A stretch of DNA of 64,000 bases from Alishewanella jeotgali KCTC 22429 (GCF_000245735.1 NZ_AHTH01000022.1:21018-85017), one strand, 5' to 3'; shown: positions 1 to 9,652, counted from the first letter of the stretch. The notes: generated from the sequence alone by a model not told the origin. A program made the numbers and translations.

Positions 1-26
1 TACTTTACTCGCCCGAGGCTTGGTTG

Positions 27-473
27 ATGACAGCCAAAACACTCCCGCTACCACAGCAAGTATGCTTTGCACTCTATAGCGCCAATAACGCGATGATGCG
101 GCTGTACCGGCCGTTATTGCAGCCTTTTGATCTGACCTATCCGCAATATGTGGTGCTGTTGGCATTGTGGCAGCAGGATAATATCAGCCTGGGGCAGCTT
201 GGTGCGGCGACGTTGTTTGACTCGGGTACCCTAACGCCTTTGGTAAAGAAGCTGGAACAAAAAGGCTGGCTTAATCGGGTGAGTGATGCCAGTGACGAGC
301 GGGTGAAAAAGGTGCTGTTAACCGCGGCAGGTCGGGCTTTAGAAACTGAGGTCGCAACTGTGATGCCGGCTTTGCGTTGCCAGGTGGCACTACCGGAAAG
401 CCAGCTGCTGGCGCTACGTGAGCAGGCGCAGCAGTTGCTGCAACAGCTGCAGCAACTGGAGGCTTGTCGTTAG
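27..473 (+). CDS. MarR-family regulator, OhrR-like
   Basis: A 148-residue winged-helix regulator of the MarR family. The N-terminal part (CFALYSANNAMMRLYRPLL, then LTYPQYVVLLALW) closely follows the OhrR pattern, including the conserved Cys near residue 14 that senses organic peroxides in OhrR. The wing region 'SDERVKKVLLT' is typical of MarR. ATG at 27 is preferred over TTG at 24 because GAGG at 15-18 then sits 8 nt upstream. No ohr gene is visible. The convergent neighbour is an AcuI-like reductase, whose regulation by this protein is only a guess. Confidence 0.85.
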   Translation: MTAKTLPLPQQVCFALYSANNAMMRLYRPLLQPFDLTYPQYVVLLALWQQDNISLGQLGAATLFDSGTLTPLVKKLEQKGWLNRVSDASDERVKKVLLTAAGRALETEVATVMPALRCQVALPESQLLALREQAQQLLQQLQQLEACR

Positions 474-477
474 GGCT

Positions 478-1458
478 TTAGCTGTTCACATTAACCAGTA
501 AGCGGCCCTGAATGTCTCCGGCCAGCAACGCTTGGGCTTGAGGTATGGCGTCTGCCAGGCTGATTTCCCGACTGAGTAAGGTAAAGTCGTCTGCGGTTAA
601 TAACCTGGCCAGTTGTGCCCAGGCCGCCAGTCGCGGTGCCATCGGTTGCATCACGCTGTCGATACCACAAAGTGTAATGCCGCGCAGAATAAAGGGTGCT
701 ACCGAGGCCGGGAAATCCATCCCCTGTGCCAGACCACAGGCAGCCACCACACCGCCGTAACGGCTTTGGGCACAGGCATTGGCCAGCGTATGACTGCCGA
801 CTGAGTCTACAACACCTGCCCATAGTTCTTTAGCAAGAGGTTTGCCCGGAGCGGACAGGCTATCACGACTGATGACTTCAGTAGCGCCAAGTTGGCGCAG
901 ATAGTCAGCGGCACTGGCTTTGCCCGTCGCAGCCGTAACCTGAAAGCCCAGCCGCGCTAACAGCAATACTGCAAAGCTACCGACGCCGCCGGTGGCGCCG
1001 GTGACCAGTACCGGGCCGGCAGAAGGGGTTAACTGATGTTTTAACAAAGCCTGTATGCACAGCATGGCGGTATAGCCGGCAGTTCCGATAATCATCGCTT
1101 GCCTGGCAGTCAGTGGTGCCGGGATCGGTTGTAACCAGGCAGCAGGCACAGCAGCGCGCTGCGCCAGGCCACCCCAGTGTTTCTCACCCACGCCCCAGCC
1201 GTTTAACAGCACCTGATCACCGGTTTTAAACGCCGGATTCTGGCTACTCACCACAGTACCGGCCAAGTCGATGCCTGGCACCATCGGAAAGTCCCGCACC
1301 ACCGGCGCTTTGCCGGTAATCGCCAGCGCGTCTTTATAATTTAATGTGGAATAAGCAACATCAACGATGACTTCTGCACTGGGTAATTGGCTATTATCGA
1401 GCTGTTGTAACGCTGCGCGATAGTCAGGTGTTTTATCGATCACTAACGCATTGAACAT
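478..1458 (-). CDS. acuI: AcuI/YhdH-family acrylyl-CoA-type NADPH reductase
   Basis: A 326-residue zinc-free medium-chain dehydrogenase/reductase. The N-terminal GroES-like part contains 'LNYKDALAITGKAP' and 'FPMVPGIDLAGTV', which are hallmarks of the YhdH/YhfP/AcuI group. A Rossmann nucleotide-binding motif 'VTGATGGVGS' lies at about residues 151-160. Members reduce acryloyl-CoA to propionyl-CoA with NADPH, or act as general quinone/enone reductases. The ATG at 1458 is preceded by AGGAG on the minus strand. It is convergent with the MarR-like gene, 4 nt apart. The exact substrate cannot be told from sequence. Confidence 0.85.
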   Translation of the reverse strand: MFNALVIDKTPDYRAALQQLDNSQLPSAEVIVDVAYSTLNYKDALAITGKAPVVRDFPMVPGIDLAGTVVSSQNPAFKTGDQVLLNGWGVGEKHWGGLAQRAAVPAAWLQPIPAPLTARQAMIIGTAGYTAMLCIQALLKHQLTPSAGPVLVTGATGGVGSFAVLLLARLGFQVTAATGKASAADYLRQLGATEVISRDSLSAPGKPLAKELWAGVVDSVGSHTLANACAQSRYGGVVAACGLAQGMDFPASVAPFILRGITLCGIDSVMQPMAPRLAAWAQLARLLTADDFTLLSREISLADAIPQAQALLAGDIQGRLLVNVNS

Positions 1459-1533
1459 TGCAAGTCTCCTTTAGGGTTGGATAGAGGCTAGTGCAAAGGA
1501 TCATTTGGTTCTATGCGGCTTTGGTCGTAACCG

Positions 1534-1779
1534 TTATAAAAAACGCCGTACATAAGAGCAACTGGCGTGAATTTGCAGCCCACTGCTTTGTGCCCAGCTT
1601 AGGGCATGGCGCACCAGCTTTTCGGCCAGGCCCTTGCCGCGAAACTCCGGTGGCACATAGGTATGGCAAAAATCGATGTGTTCGCCGTTTAACTGGTAGT
1701 CGAGTAAGGCGCTGGCATTACCCTCGCTCAGAATAAAACGCTGGCCTGCGCTGTCATGTTGGATGTTTAACTCACTCAT
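1534..1779 (-). CDS. Small GNAT-type N-acetyltransferase (YjdJ-like)
   Basis: An 81-residue single-domain protein of the short GNAT family. The acetyl-CoA-binding pattern 'VPPEFRGKGLAEKLVRHAL' is followed by the C-terminal 'CSYVRRFL' typical of YjdJ-like proteins. The length is normal for this short subgroup, so it does not look truncated. It is translationally coupled to the upstream gene through a TAATG overlap at 1779, with a GGAGG ribosome site inside that gene's end. The acceptor substrate is unknown. Confidence 0.8.
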   Translation of the reverse strand: MSELNIQHDSAGQRFILSEGNASALLDYQLNGEHIDFCHTYVPPEFRGKGLAEKLVRHALSWAQSSGLQIHASCSYVRRFL

Positions 1780-2057
1780 TATTCCTCCTCCAACCAGGGC
1801 GTCTCCGGTAACAAAGCAAGATGTTCGGCATACCGCTCTAGATTAAAGCTCTCCTGACGCTCAATCACTGCATACATTTCCGGTGCTAAGGCACATGCCA
1901 TCAGCTCTAAAGCTTCGTCACGGCTGTGACCGGTCATCCGCAGTCGCATTAAGGTCGCTGTCACTTCTTTTGGGTAGTTATCGGCTAACTGGTTTTCCAG
2001 TACCTCAAAGAGTGTGTTTTGGTCTATCAAATCGTCATCTTGCATTCTGAGCACCAT
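1779..2057 (-). CDS. Conserved hypothetical protein, acidic, 92 aa
   Basis: A 92-residue acidic protein that I do not recognise. It starts with a run of Asp residues and contains 'NYPKEVTATLMRLRMTGHSRDEALELMACALAPEMYAVI', which looks helical, and it ends in an acidic tail. There is no signal peptide or membrane segment. It forms a two-gene unit with the downstream GNAT gene (1-nt overlap), and coupling argues that it is a real gene. ATG at 2057 and ATG at 2045 are both possible; neither has a strong ribosome site. Confidence 0.65.
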   Translation of the reverse strand: MVLRMQDDDLIDQNTLFEVLENQLADNYPKEVTATLMRLRMTGHSRDEALELMACALAPEMYAVIERQESFNLERYAEHLALLPETPWLEEE

Positions 2058-2165
2058 GCGTATGAAACAAAAAAAATAGCAGCACAGCCCTATCGCAGGC
2101 TGCTGCTTTCGCCTGTTGCTTAGGCTAAGCTAGCGCTCACTAAATAACAATCAATAATAAGTACT

Positions 2166-3416
2166 ATGCAGCAATCGGGAATGGGGTGGCGCTACTGGGC
2201 GCAAAGTTTAGGGCCGGGCATTCTGATGGCGACGGCAGCGATTGGTGGCTCGCATCTGGTGGCCTCAACCCAGGCCGGTGCGCTCTTTGGTTGGCAGTTA
2301 CTTTGGTTGATCTTACTGGTAAATATTCTGAAATATCCGTTTTTTCGTTTCGGTGTACAGTACACCCTGCAGCAGAACGAGAGTCTGGTAGAAGGCTACT
2401 GGCGTAAGGGGCGGGGATATTTTTATAGTTTTGTGCTGCTAAATGTATTGGCGGCGGTGGTGAACACGGCAGGGGTACTGATTCTGACCGCGGCACTACT
2501 GCAATATGCCCTGCCCTGGCAGTTATCACTTACCCTGCTGTGTTGGCTGATTCTGGCCAGTTGTTTGCTGATTTTACTGCTGGGGCATTATCGGGCGCTG
2601 GACCGGGTGTCGAAAGTGATTATGCTGTTGCTGACACTCACCACCTTAGTGGCAGCAACAATAGCCTTTAATAATGGGCCTACCGCGCCGGCAGGTTTTC
2701 AGGGCCCCTCACCCTGGCAATTGGCGATGTTGGGATTTTTGGTGGCACTGATGGGCTGGATGCCGGCACCGATTGAAATTTCGGCCATCAGTTCCCTCTG
2801 GCTAAAAGCCAAGCAGCGTCAGCAGCCGGTGAGTCAGCGGCAGGGACTATTCGACTTTAACCTCGGCTACTGGCTGACCACTTTTTTAGCACTGGTGTTT
2901 GTGACGTTGGGTGCGCTGGTGCAATACGGTAGCGATCAGCCAATAGCGCTGGCGGGTGCAGCCTTCGCTCAGCAACTGGTGGAAATGTATGGTCAAACTA
3001 TCGGTAGTTGGGCCAAGCCATTGGTATCACTGATTGCGTTTTTATGTATGTTCGGTACCACCATTACGGTGTTAGACGGTTATGCCCGCACCTTACATGA
3101 GTCAGGACGTTTACTGGGCTGGTATCAGGCTGATAACCGCCGGATAGCGGCGTTATGGTTGTTATTGCAAGCGCTGGCAGGTATGGCGTTGATCTTGTTT
3201 TTCCGCTCTGCGTTATCGCCGATGCTCACTTTCGCCATGACGCTGGCGTTTTTAACCACTCCGGTCTTTGCCTGGTTAAATTTTAGTTTGTTGCGAGGTC
3301 AGCCTAACCAGCCACTGCCATTCTGGCTTAATACCCTAAGCTGGCTGGGTTTGGTCTATCTGTTTGGTTTTGCCCTGTTATATCTGGCCTGGTATCTGGG
3401 GTTATTAAATGCTTGA
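2166..3416 (+). CDS. NRAMP-family transporter with altered metal-site motifs
   Basis: A 416-residue integral membrane protein with about 11 hydrophobic segments and the NRAMP fold signature at the N terminus ('LGPGILMATAAIGGSHLVASTQAGALFG'). In canonical Mn/Fe NRAMPs the first helix carries DPGN; here that position reads GGSH. The sixth-helix MPH motif reads MPAPIE, so only the Met is kept. It therefore belongs to a divergent clade, and its substrate may not be Mn or Fe (inference). The end overlaps the next gene by 8 nt, implying an operon with a cation/proton antiporter. Confidence 0.8.
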   Translation: MQQSGMGWRYWAQSLGPGILMATAAIGGSHLVASTQAGALFGWQLLWLILLVNILKYPFFRFGVQYTLQQNESLVEGYWRKGRGYFYSFVLLNVLAAVVNTAGVLILTAALLQYALPWQLSLTLLCWLILASCLLILLLGHYRALDRVSKVIMLLLTLTTLVAATIAFNNGPTAPAGFQGPSPWQLAMLGFLVALMGWMPAPIEISAISSLWLKAKQRQQPVSQRQGLFDFNLGYWLTTFLALVFVTLGALVQYGSDQPIALAGAAFAQQLVEMYGQTIGSWAKPLVSLIAFLCMFGTTITVLDGYARTLHESGRLLGWYQADNRRIAALWLLLQALAGMALILFFRSALSPMLTFAMTLAFLTTPVFAWLNFSLLRGQPNQPLPFWLNTLSWLGLVYLFGFALLYLAWYLGLLNA

Positions 3417-4671
3417 TATGGCTGAGCTGCATTGGTGGCAGTTAGTGGGTCTGTTTTTGCTACAGCTGGGGTGTATCCTGTTGGCTGCCCAAGTTTTTGG
3501 CCGCCTTGCCCGTTATATTGGTCAGCCCAGAGTCGTGGGTGAAATGATAGCCGGAATCGCGCTGGGGCCGTCTTTATTGGGTTGGTACTTGCCGGAGTTA
3601 CAACAGGCGATCTTTATTCCAGAAACCCGCAGCTGGCTGTATTTCGGCGCCCAGCTTGGTGTTGGGCTCTATATGTTTTTAGTTGGTCTGGAATTTAATA
3701 CCCGACTGTTCCGGCAACAGGCGCAGAGTGCGTTAACCGTATCGCTGGCGGGCATGTTAGTGCCCTTTGGTGTCGCGGCTTTGTTGGCGCTGTGGTTATT
3801 ACCTATGCCTGGTTTGTTTGCGCCCGGCATCAGCTATGCCAATGCGGCACTGTTTCTCGGTGCCGCCATCGCCATTACGGCCTTCCCGATGCTGGCGCGG
3901 ATTATTTATGAACGAGGCCTCGCCGGTACTAAACTGGGCACTCTGGCGCTGGCGGCCGGCGCTATCGACGATGCGGCAGCCTGGCTGATACTGGCGCTGG
4001 TATTGGCCAGCTTCGGTGGCGGTAGTGGGCTGCTGATTAAAGCGCTGCTGGGTGGTAGCCTCTATGCCTGGTTGATGCTGACCAAAATGCGGCTCTGGTT
4101 ACAGCCGCTGGCGGACCGGGTGGCGCTAACGGAGCAATTGGCGGTCTGGCAATTTGTGCTGATCCTTTTGTTGTTCGCATTGTCGGCCTGGAGTATGGAT
4201 TTTGTTGGCTTACATGCGGTCTTTGGTGGCTTTTTGCTGGGCGTGGCGATGCCTCGCGGTACCCTGGTGAGCGTGCTGCAGCGGCGGCTGGAAAAGCCGG
4301 TGTTACTGCTGCTGTTACCGATGTTTTTTACCTATTCTGGGCTAAATACCCGGCTGGATGTGCTGGGCGCCAGTGGTCTTTGGTTGGTGACCTTGGCCGT
4401 GCTGGTGTGTTCCATTCTGGCCAAATTTGTTGCCTGCTGGGCGGCAGCCCGGCTAAAAGGCGCCGATAATCCAACGGCGCTGGCGATCGGCGCACTGATG
4501 AATGCCCGGGGCCTGATGGAGCTGATTATTATCAATATTGCACTAAGCTATGGCGTGATAGAGCAAGGCTTGTTTTCGATGTTAGTGGTTATGGCGATTG
4601 TCACAACGCTGATGGCCGCGCCGCTATTTCAGTTGGTCTATGGACGCCACCAACAAGAAAAGCGCGCATAG
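3409..4671 (+). CDS. CPA2-family cation:proton antiporter
   Basis: A 420-residue membrane protein of the Na+/H+ exchanger (KefB/CPA2) family. Visible marks are 'YIGQPRVVGEMIAGIALGPSLLG' near the N terminus, 'LGVGLYMFLVGLEFN', and the ion-site region 'AAGAIDDAAAWLILALVLAS' carrying the conserved acidic residues. It ends after the membrane domain and has no RCK/TrkA-N domain, so it is not a full KefB/KefC. It overlaps the NRAMP-like gene by 8 nt. ATG at 3418 is an alternative start. Confidence 0.85.
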   Translation: MLDMAELHWWQLVGLFLLQLGCILLAAQVFGRLARYIGQPRVVGEMIAGIALGPSLLGWYLPELQQAIFIPETRSWLYFGAQLGVGLYMFLVGLEFNTRLFRQQAQSALTVSLAGMLVPFGVAALLALWLLPMPGLFAPGISYANAALFLGAAIAITAFPMLARIIYERGLAGTKLGTLALAAGAIDDAAAWLILALVLASFGGGSGLLIKALLGGSLYAWLMLTKMRLWLQPLADRVALTEQLAVWQFVLILLLFALSAWSMDFVGLHAVFGGFLLGVAMPRGTLVSVLQRRLEKPVLLLLLPMFFTYSGLNTRLDVLGASGLWLVTLAVLVCSILAKFVACWAAARLKGADNPTALAIGALMNARGLMELIIINIALSYGVIEQGLFSMLVVMAIVTTLMAAPLFQLVYGRHQQEKRA

Positions 4672-4821
4672 AATTGCGTTGGTTTTATCATGGATGTAGC
4701 TCAAATTTATTGTAATAGATTAAGTTAATGCTGCTAAAACCAGAATCATTCTTGCCACAGAACTTACAGCAGTGTCTAATCATTACAACAAATTAAACAG
4801 CAGTACAGGATAGCTAAACAC

Positions 4822-7008
4822 ATGAATTTGCAGCTGCATGAGCAACTCAAGGGTAACATCTGGGAAATTGCTAATCGTTTACGTGGCCCATACCGTCCAC
4901 CTCAGTATCGTTTAGTTATGTTACCAATGGTGGTACTGCGCCGCTTGGATTGCGTGCTGGAGCCGACAAAAGACGCTGTTTTGCAGCAATATGACAAGCT
5001 TATGGCAAAAGGCACAGCAGCAAGCGCTATGGATAAATTGCTGGGTAAAGCAGCAGATCCTACCCGCATTCACCCGCTTTACAACACCAGCCGTTTTACC
5101 TTCGCAAAATTGCTCGGTGATTCTGAAAATATAGCGCCAAACTTAGTGGACTATATCAATGGCTTTTCGCCAACAGCACGCGCCATTTTTGAGCGTTTTA
5201 AGTTCACCGATCAAATTGAAAAGCTGGATGCCAGTAACCGGCTATTTACCATTGTGCAAGCAATGGCAGAGGTAAACTTACACCCGGAGCGCATTGACAA
5301 TCTGCAAATGGGTTACTTGTTTGAGCATCTGGTCATGCGCTTCAACGAGCAAGCTAACGAGGAAGCGGGGGACCACTTTACACCACGTGAAGTTATCCGC
5401 TTAATGGCCAATCTGGTGTATACCGGAGAGCAAGACGTCTATAAACCCGGTATTTTTCGCACCATCTATGACCCAGCCTGTGGCACCGGCGGAATGTTGT
5501 CAGAATCGGAAAAGTTTATTCTTGATCAAAACGACCAGGCCAACCTGGCGCTGTACGGGCAGGAATATAACGATGAATCCTGGGCAATCTGCTGCGCTGA
5601 TATGCTAATCAAAGACGAGGACACCAGCAGTATTGTGCTGGGCGACACCTTGGGGGACGGCAAAACCAGCGATGGTTTTCAGGGCAAAAAATTCCACTAT
5701 ATGCTGGCGAACCCGCCCTTTGGTGTTGAATGGAAAGACCAGAAAAACGTAGTTGAAAAAGAGTACGAGCAACTGGGTTTTGCCGGGCGTTTCGGTGCCG
5801 GGGTGCCAGCTATTAATGACGGCTCATTGCTCTTTTTGCAGCATATGATTGATAAAATGCACCCTTATGCTGAAGGCAGTGAAGATGCCATAGGCTCTAA
5901 AATTGCTGTGGTGTTTAATGGCTCGCCGCTGTTTTCCGGTGATGCCGGCTCGGGCCCGTCTAATATTCGGCGCTGGATTATCGAAAACGATTGGCTTGAT
6001 GCCATTGTCGCCCTGCCGGACCAATTGTTCTATAACACCGGCATATTCACCTATGTTTGGCTGGTGACTAACCGCAAAGCGCCGGAGCGGCGTGGCAAAG
6101 TGCAGTTGATTGATGGCACACGGTTTTGCCAGCGGATGAAAAAGAGCCTGAACAACAAGCGCAATGAAATCACCGAAGAGCAGATCCGTGAGCTGACAAA
6201 GTTGTACGGCAGCTATCAGGACGGTGCCACCGCCGAGGTAATAACCGATCATAAAACCGGTGAGCGTGAAACCCGCGTCGTGTCGCGCATTTTTGAAAAT
6301 CGTGAATTTGGCTTTCTTAAAGTGACAGTAGAGCGGCCATTACGGATGAATTTTTTGGCAAGCCCGGAACGTATTGCCCGGCTGGACGAACAAACGGCCT
6401 TTGTTAATCTGGCCAGTTCGAAAAAGCGTAAGAACGAAGCGGCCGCTGCAGAAGAAATCGCCCAAGGGCTTGAACTGCAACAGGCCATTCGGACACTGTT
6501 AACCACGCTTAGCAACAAAGGCCAATATAACGACCGCGCCAGGTTTGATGCCGACTTAACTGCCGCCAGCAAAAAAGCCGGACTGAAAATACCTGCAACG
6601 GTTAAAAAAGCCATTTTTAATGCCTTGGGGGAGCGAGATCCAGCGGCGGCGATTTGCCGAGACAGTAAAGGTTACCCAGAAGCTGACAGCGAACTGCGCG
6701 ATACCGAAAATATCCCGCTACCGACAGGTACTGTACTGCCATTGCCAATGAAGTTTGGCCCGGATAAACCCAACGATGAGCTGGTCGCTGCATTTAAAGC
6801 ACACATTGAAGCTTACATGGCACAAGAAGTACTGCCGCACGTACCCGATGCCTGGGTGGATTATAGTAAAACCAAAGTGGGGTATGAAATACCCATAAAT
6901 CGTCATTTCTATGTGTATAAGGCACCACGGCCGCTGGACCAAATTGAGCAGGAAATCACCGCGCTGGAAGATGAAATTGCCCAGATGTTAAAAGGGTTGG
7001 TGACATGA
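4822..7008 (+). CDS. hsdM: Type I restriction-modification methyltransferase subunit HsdM
   Basis: A 728-residue N6-adenine methyltransferase subunit. It has an HsdM N-terminal helical domain, then SAM motif I 'DPACGTGGML' (D217) and catalytic motif IV 'NPPF' (N297 onward), followed by a long C-terminal region ending in 'EQEITALEDEIAQMLKGLV'. It is longer than the roughly 500-530 residues of classical EcoKI-type HsdM. AGGA near 4807 precedes the ATG. It is the first gene of the hsd locus and supplies methylation both for host protection and within the restriction complex. Confidence 0.95.
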   Translation: MNLQLHEQLKGNIWEIANRLRGPYRPPQYRLVMLPMVVLRRLDCVLEPTKDAVLQQYDKLMAKGTAASAMDKLLGKAADPTRIHPLYNTSRFTFAKLLGDSENIAPNLVDYINGFSPTARAIFERFKFTDQIEKLDASNRLFTIVQAMAEVNLHPERIDNLQMGYLFEHLVMRFNEQANEEAGDHFTPREVIRLMANLVYTGEQDVYKPGIFRTIYDPACGTGGMLSESEKFILDQNDQANLALYGQEYNDESWAICCADMLIKDEDTSSIVLGDTLGDGKTSDGFQGKKFHYMLANPPFGVEWKDQKNVVEKEYEQLGFAGRFGAGVPAINDGSLLFLQHMIDKMHPYAEGSEDAIGSKIAVVFNGSPLFSGDAGSGPSNIRRWIIENDWLDAIVALPDQLFYNTGIFTYVWLVTNRKAPERRGKVQLIDGTRFCQRMKKSLNNKRNEITEEQIRELTKLYGSYQDGATAEVITDHKTGERETRVVSRIFENREFGFLKVTVERPLRMNFLASPERIARLDEQTAFVNLASSKKRKNEAAAAEEIAQGLELQQAIRTLLTTLSNKGQYNDRARFDADLTAASKKAGLKIPATVKKAIFNALGERDPAAAICRDSKGYPEADSELRDTENIPLPTGTVLPLPMKFGPDKPNDELVAAFKAHIEAYMAQEVLPHVPDAWVDYSKTKVGYEIPINRHFYVYKAPRPLDQIEQEITALEDEIAQMLKGLVT

Positions 7009-7098
7009 TAAATGGCTCTCCAGCACCATTGCGGTTGGTTATCGAAAATCGTAATAGTAAATAATGCCGATCAAGAAGAATAGATAAAGAGGTTGCAT

Positions 7099-8397
7099 GT
7101 GAATTTACTTGAATCGGTCCCCGAAGACTGGATTAAGGCTACCGTTGGAAAGTACTGCGACGTTCAGCTTGGCAAGATGTTGCAGAATGATCCTGTTTCT
7201 GAACAGGATGAGCTTAAACCGTATTTACGAGCAATAAATATTTCAAAAACGGGCGTCGACTTGTCCCATGAATTTCGTATGTGGATTAGGCCCAGTGAGC
7301 GCGAGCGATTTAGACTTTGTGCGGGCGATATTTTGGTAAGTGAAGGTGGTGATGCAGGCCGTACGGCGATTTTTAGTAGTAACGATGACTACTATTTTCA
7401 GAACGCCATAAACCGTCTTCGCCCCCAAAGCTATAGTAAAATTCTTCCTGAGTTTATCTACTACTGGTTCACCTTTCTCAAGGTGTCAGGGTATGTAGAA
7501 ATGGTGTGTAATGTTGCTACCATCGCTCACTTTACAGCAGAGAAGGTTAAAGCTGCTCCTTTGGTTTTGCCGCCGTTAAAAGCCCAGCAACGAATAGCGC
7601 AATTTCTGGATCAAAAAACTGCGCAAATAGATGGCTTGATAGAAAAAAAACGTGCTTTGCTGGAGCGGTTAGCCGAAAAGCGCCAAGCGTTAATTACCCA
7701 AGCTGTAACCAAGGGGCTCAATCCTAATGCACCTATGAAACCCTCCGGTATTGACTGGTTGGGAGATATTCCGGCGCATTGGGAGGTAAAACGCTTACGT
7801 TTTTTATTGGATGGAGGAACGATCAACGGTCTTTACAAGCCGAAAGAACAATTCTCACCCGATGGATTTGCTTTTGTACAAATGGGAGAAGCGTTTAGAG
7901 CGGTAACATTCGATGGTGGAACTAAGGATCGAGTGTTGGCAAGTGATTCAGAAGTGAAAAAATGGGGTCTAAAAGAAGGTGATTTCTTGATTGCGCGAAG
8001 ATCATTAGTATTTGAAGGTTCTGGAAAAGCAGTAAAGATCAATAAGTTGGAAGAAAATCACTTATTCGAGAGTTCAATGATAAGAATCAGACCAATTTCT
8101 GCTGATAAGCTTTCAGACTTTTTATCGTATTATTTTCAATCATCTGTTTGTCGAGCGTTTTTTCTATCAATTACTAAGCAGGTGACGATAAGTGGAATAG
8201 ACAGTCAACAGCTAAAGGACGTTTCAGTCCCAATGCCACCATTAGACGAAGCAGCTAGAATTCAACAACTATGCTTGGAGTCAGATCAAAATCATGGAGT
8301 TGTGACCGAATCAATATTGCGCTCCATATCACAGTTGAATGAATACCGAGCTGCTTTAATCACTTCAGCTATTACTGGTAAGTTGGCGCTCGATTAA
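7099..8397 (+). CDS. hsdS: Type I restriction-modification specificity subunit HsdS
   Basis: A DNA-recognition subunit of about 432 residues with two target-recognition halves. The first TRD (about 1-155) is followed by the conserved helical spacer 'PPLKAQQRIAQFLDQKTAQIDGLIEKKRALLERLAEKRQAL'. The second TRD starts at 'IDWLGDIPAHWEVKRL', and the second spacer ends in 'AALITSAITGKL'. GTG at 7099 is chosen because AAGAGG at 7087-7092 lies 6 nt upstream; the TTG at 7093 would abut it. The second TRD is noticeably more AT-rich than its surroundings, as expected for a swapped recognition domain. Confidence 0.92.
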   Translation: MNLLESVPEDWIKATVGKYCDVQLGKMLQNDPVSEQDELKPYLRAINISKTGVDLSHEFRMWIRPSERERFRLCAGDILVSEGGDAGRTAIFSSNDDYYFQNAINRLRPQSYSKILPEFIYYWFTFLKVSGYVEMVCNVATIAHFTAEKVKAAPLVLPPLKAQQRIAQFLDQKTAQIDGLIEKKRALLERLAEKRQALITQAVTKGLNPNAPMKPSGIDWLGDIPAHWEVKRLRFLLDGGTINGLYKPKEQFSPDGFAFVQMGEAFRAVTFDGGTKDRVLASDSEVKKWGLKEGDFLIARRSLVFEGSGKAVKINKLEENHLFESSMIRIRPISADKLSDFLSYYFQSSVCRAFFLSITKQVTISGIDSQQLKDVSVPMPPLDEAARIQQLCLESDQNHGVVTESILRSISQLNEYRAALITSAITGKLALD

Positions 8398-8491
8398 TGT
8401 CTGTTACTGTGCTGCCAACTTGTTATAGCACTAGAAACGCCATACTGACGGGTGGAGCACAGCTGGCTATAATGAGGCCGGAGGTGATGTT

Positions 8492-9652
8492 ATGAACCGT
8501 GTGGCGGTAAATCCTGAATTAATGCAGTGGGCGCGGCAGCGCGCGCATTTAGCTATAGAAGATTTAGTAGCTAAGTTCCCTAAGCTGGCAGACTGGGAGC
8601 GCGGTGCAGTATTGCCTACGTTTAAGCAGTTAGAAGACTTTGCTAAAGCGACACACGTGCCGTTTGGCTATTTGTTTTTGCCAGAGCCGCCGCATATTCC
8701 TATGCCTATTTCTGATTTTCGTACCCTGGACAATCGTTATGTAGGCTCTGCCAGCCCCGAACTGCTTGATACCATTTATGCGATGCAGCGCCGTCAGGCC
8801 TGGCTGCGTGAAACCCGGCTGGAAAGCGAAGCAGAGCCCCTGGCTTTTGTTGGCAGTGCCAGGCTGAGTGATAACCCCGCAGCAATCGGCCGTGAAATGC
8901 GCCGTTTATTGGGGTTAGAACACGGTTGGGCCGCCAGTGCCCGTACCTGGACAGAAGCGCTGAGCGTGCTGCGTAGCGCCGTTGAAGCACTGGGGGTAAT
9001 GGCGGTAATTAATGGAGTAGTCGCCAACAACACGCACCGGGCGCTAAATGTGGAAGAGTTTCGCGGTTTTGCTTTGAGTGATGATTATGCACCACTTATT
9101 TTTGTTAATGGTGCCGATGCGAAATCTGCGCAAATGTTTACTCTGGCACACGAGTTAGCCCATTTATGGTTGGGTGCTGCAGGCTCTGGCGTGTCAGGCT
9201 TTCAAGGTATCTTCCCTACTGGTGGTGAGGTAGAACTATTTTGTGACAAAGCTGCTGCTGAGTTTTTGGTGCCGGAGGCCGAGATTCGCGCATGCTGGCC
9301 TGGCGTACAACGCGAAGCGGCGCCGTTTGAGTTGTTAGCGCGCCGGTTTAAAGTAAGCCCTATCGTGGTTGGTCGCCGAGCCATGGATTTACGCCTGACA
9401 GAGCGGCAATTTTTCTTTGATTTCTATGAAGCTTACACCCAGCAAGAACGCCGCAAAAAGCAAGCATCAGCGGGTGGTGGCGACTTTTATAACAACCAAA
9501 ATACACGCGTAGGCGGTATGTTTGCCACTCAGGTTATTCGGGCAGCAAGGGAAGGCAGAATTGGCTTTAAAGAAGCTTACGAGCTAACCGGATTAAACGG
9601 CGGAGCTTTTCAGGAATATGCCCAACGTCTGGGAATGGAGTTACCACGATGA
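8492..9652 (+). CDS. XRE-type HTH plus ImmA/IrrE metallopeptidase
   Basis: A 386-residue protein. The N terminus (about 1-60) resembles an XRE/Cro helix-turn-helix ('WERGAVLPTFKQLEDFAKATHVPFGYLF'). The central ImmA/IrrE (COG2856) domain carries the zinc motif HELAH at 220-224 and the downstream 'CDKAAAEFLVP' glutamate region. A strong GGAGGT lies 6 nt before the ATG. It overlaps the next gene by 4 nt (ATGA). In known systems such proteases cleave repressors or act as antitoxin-like partners of toxins. Here the partner is a DUF4411 PIN-like protein, and the pair is nested within the hsd locus. Confidence 0.9.
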   Translation: MNRVAVNPELMQWARQRAHLAIEDLVAKFPKLADWERGAVLPTFKQLEDFAKATHVPFGYLFLPEPPHIPMPISDFRTLDNRYVGSASPELLDTIYAMQRRQAWLRETRLESEAEPLAFVGSARLSDNPAAIGREMRRLLGLEHGWAASARTWTEALSVLRSAVEALGVMAVINGVVANNTHRALNVEEFRGFALSDDYAPLIFVNGADAKSAQMFTLAHELAHLWLGAAGSGVSGFQGIFPTGGEVELFCDKAAAEFLVPEAEIRACWPGVQREAAPFELLARRFKVSPIVVGRRAMDLRLTERQFFFDFYEAYTQQERRKKQASAGGGDFYNNQNTRVGGMFATQVIRAAREGRIGFKEAYELTGLNGGAFQEYAQRLGMELPR

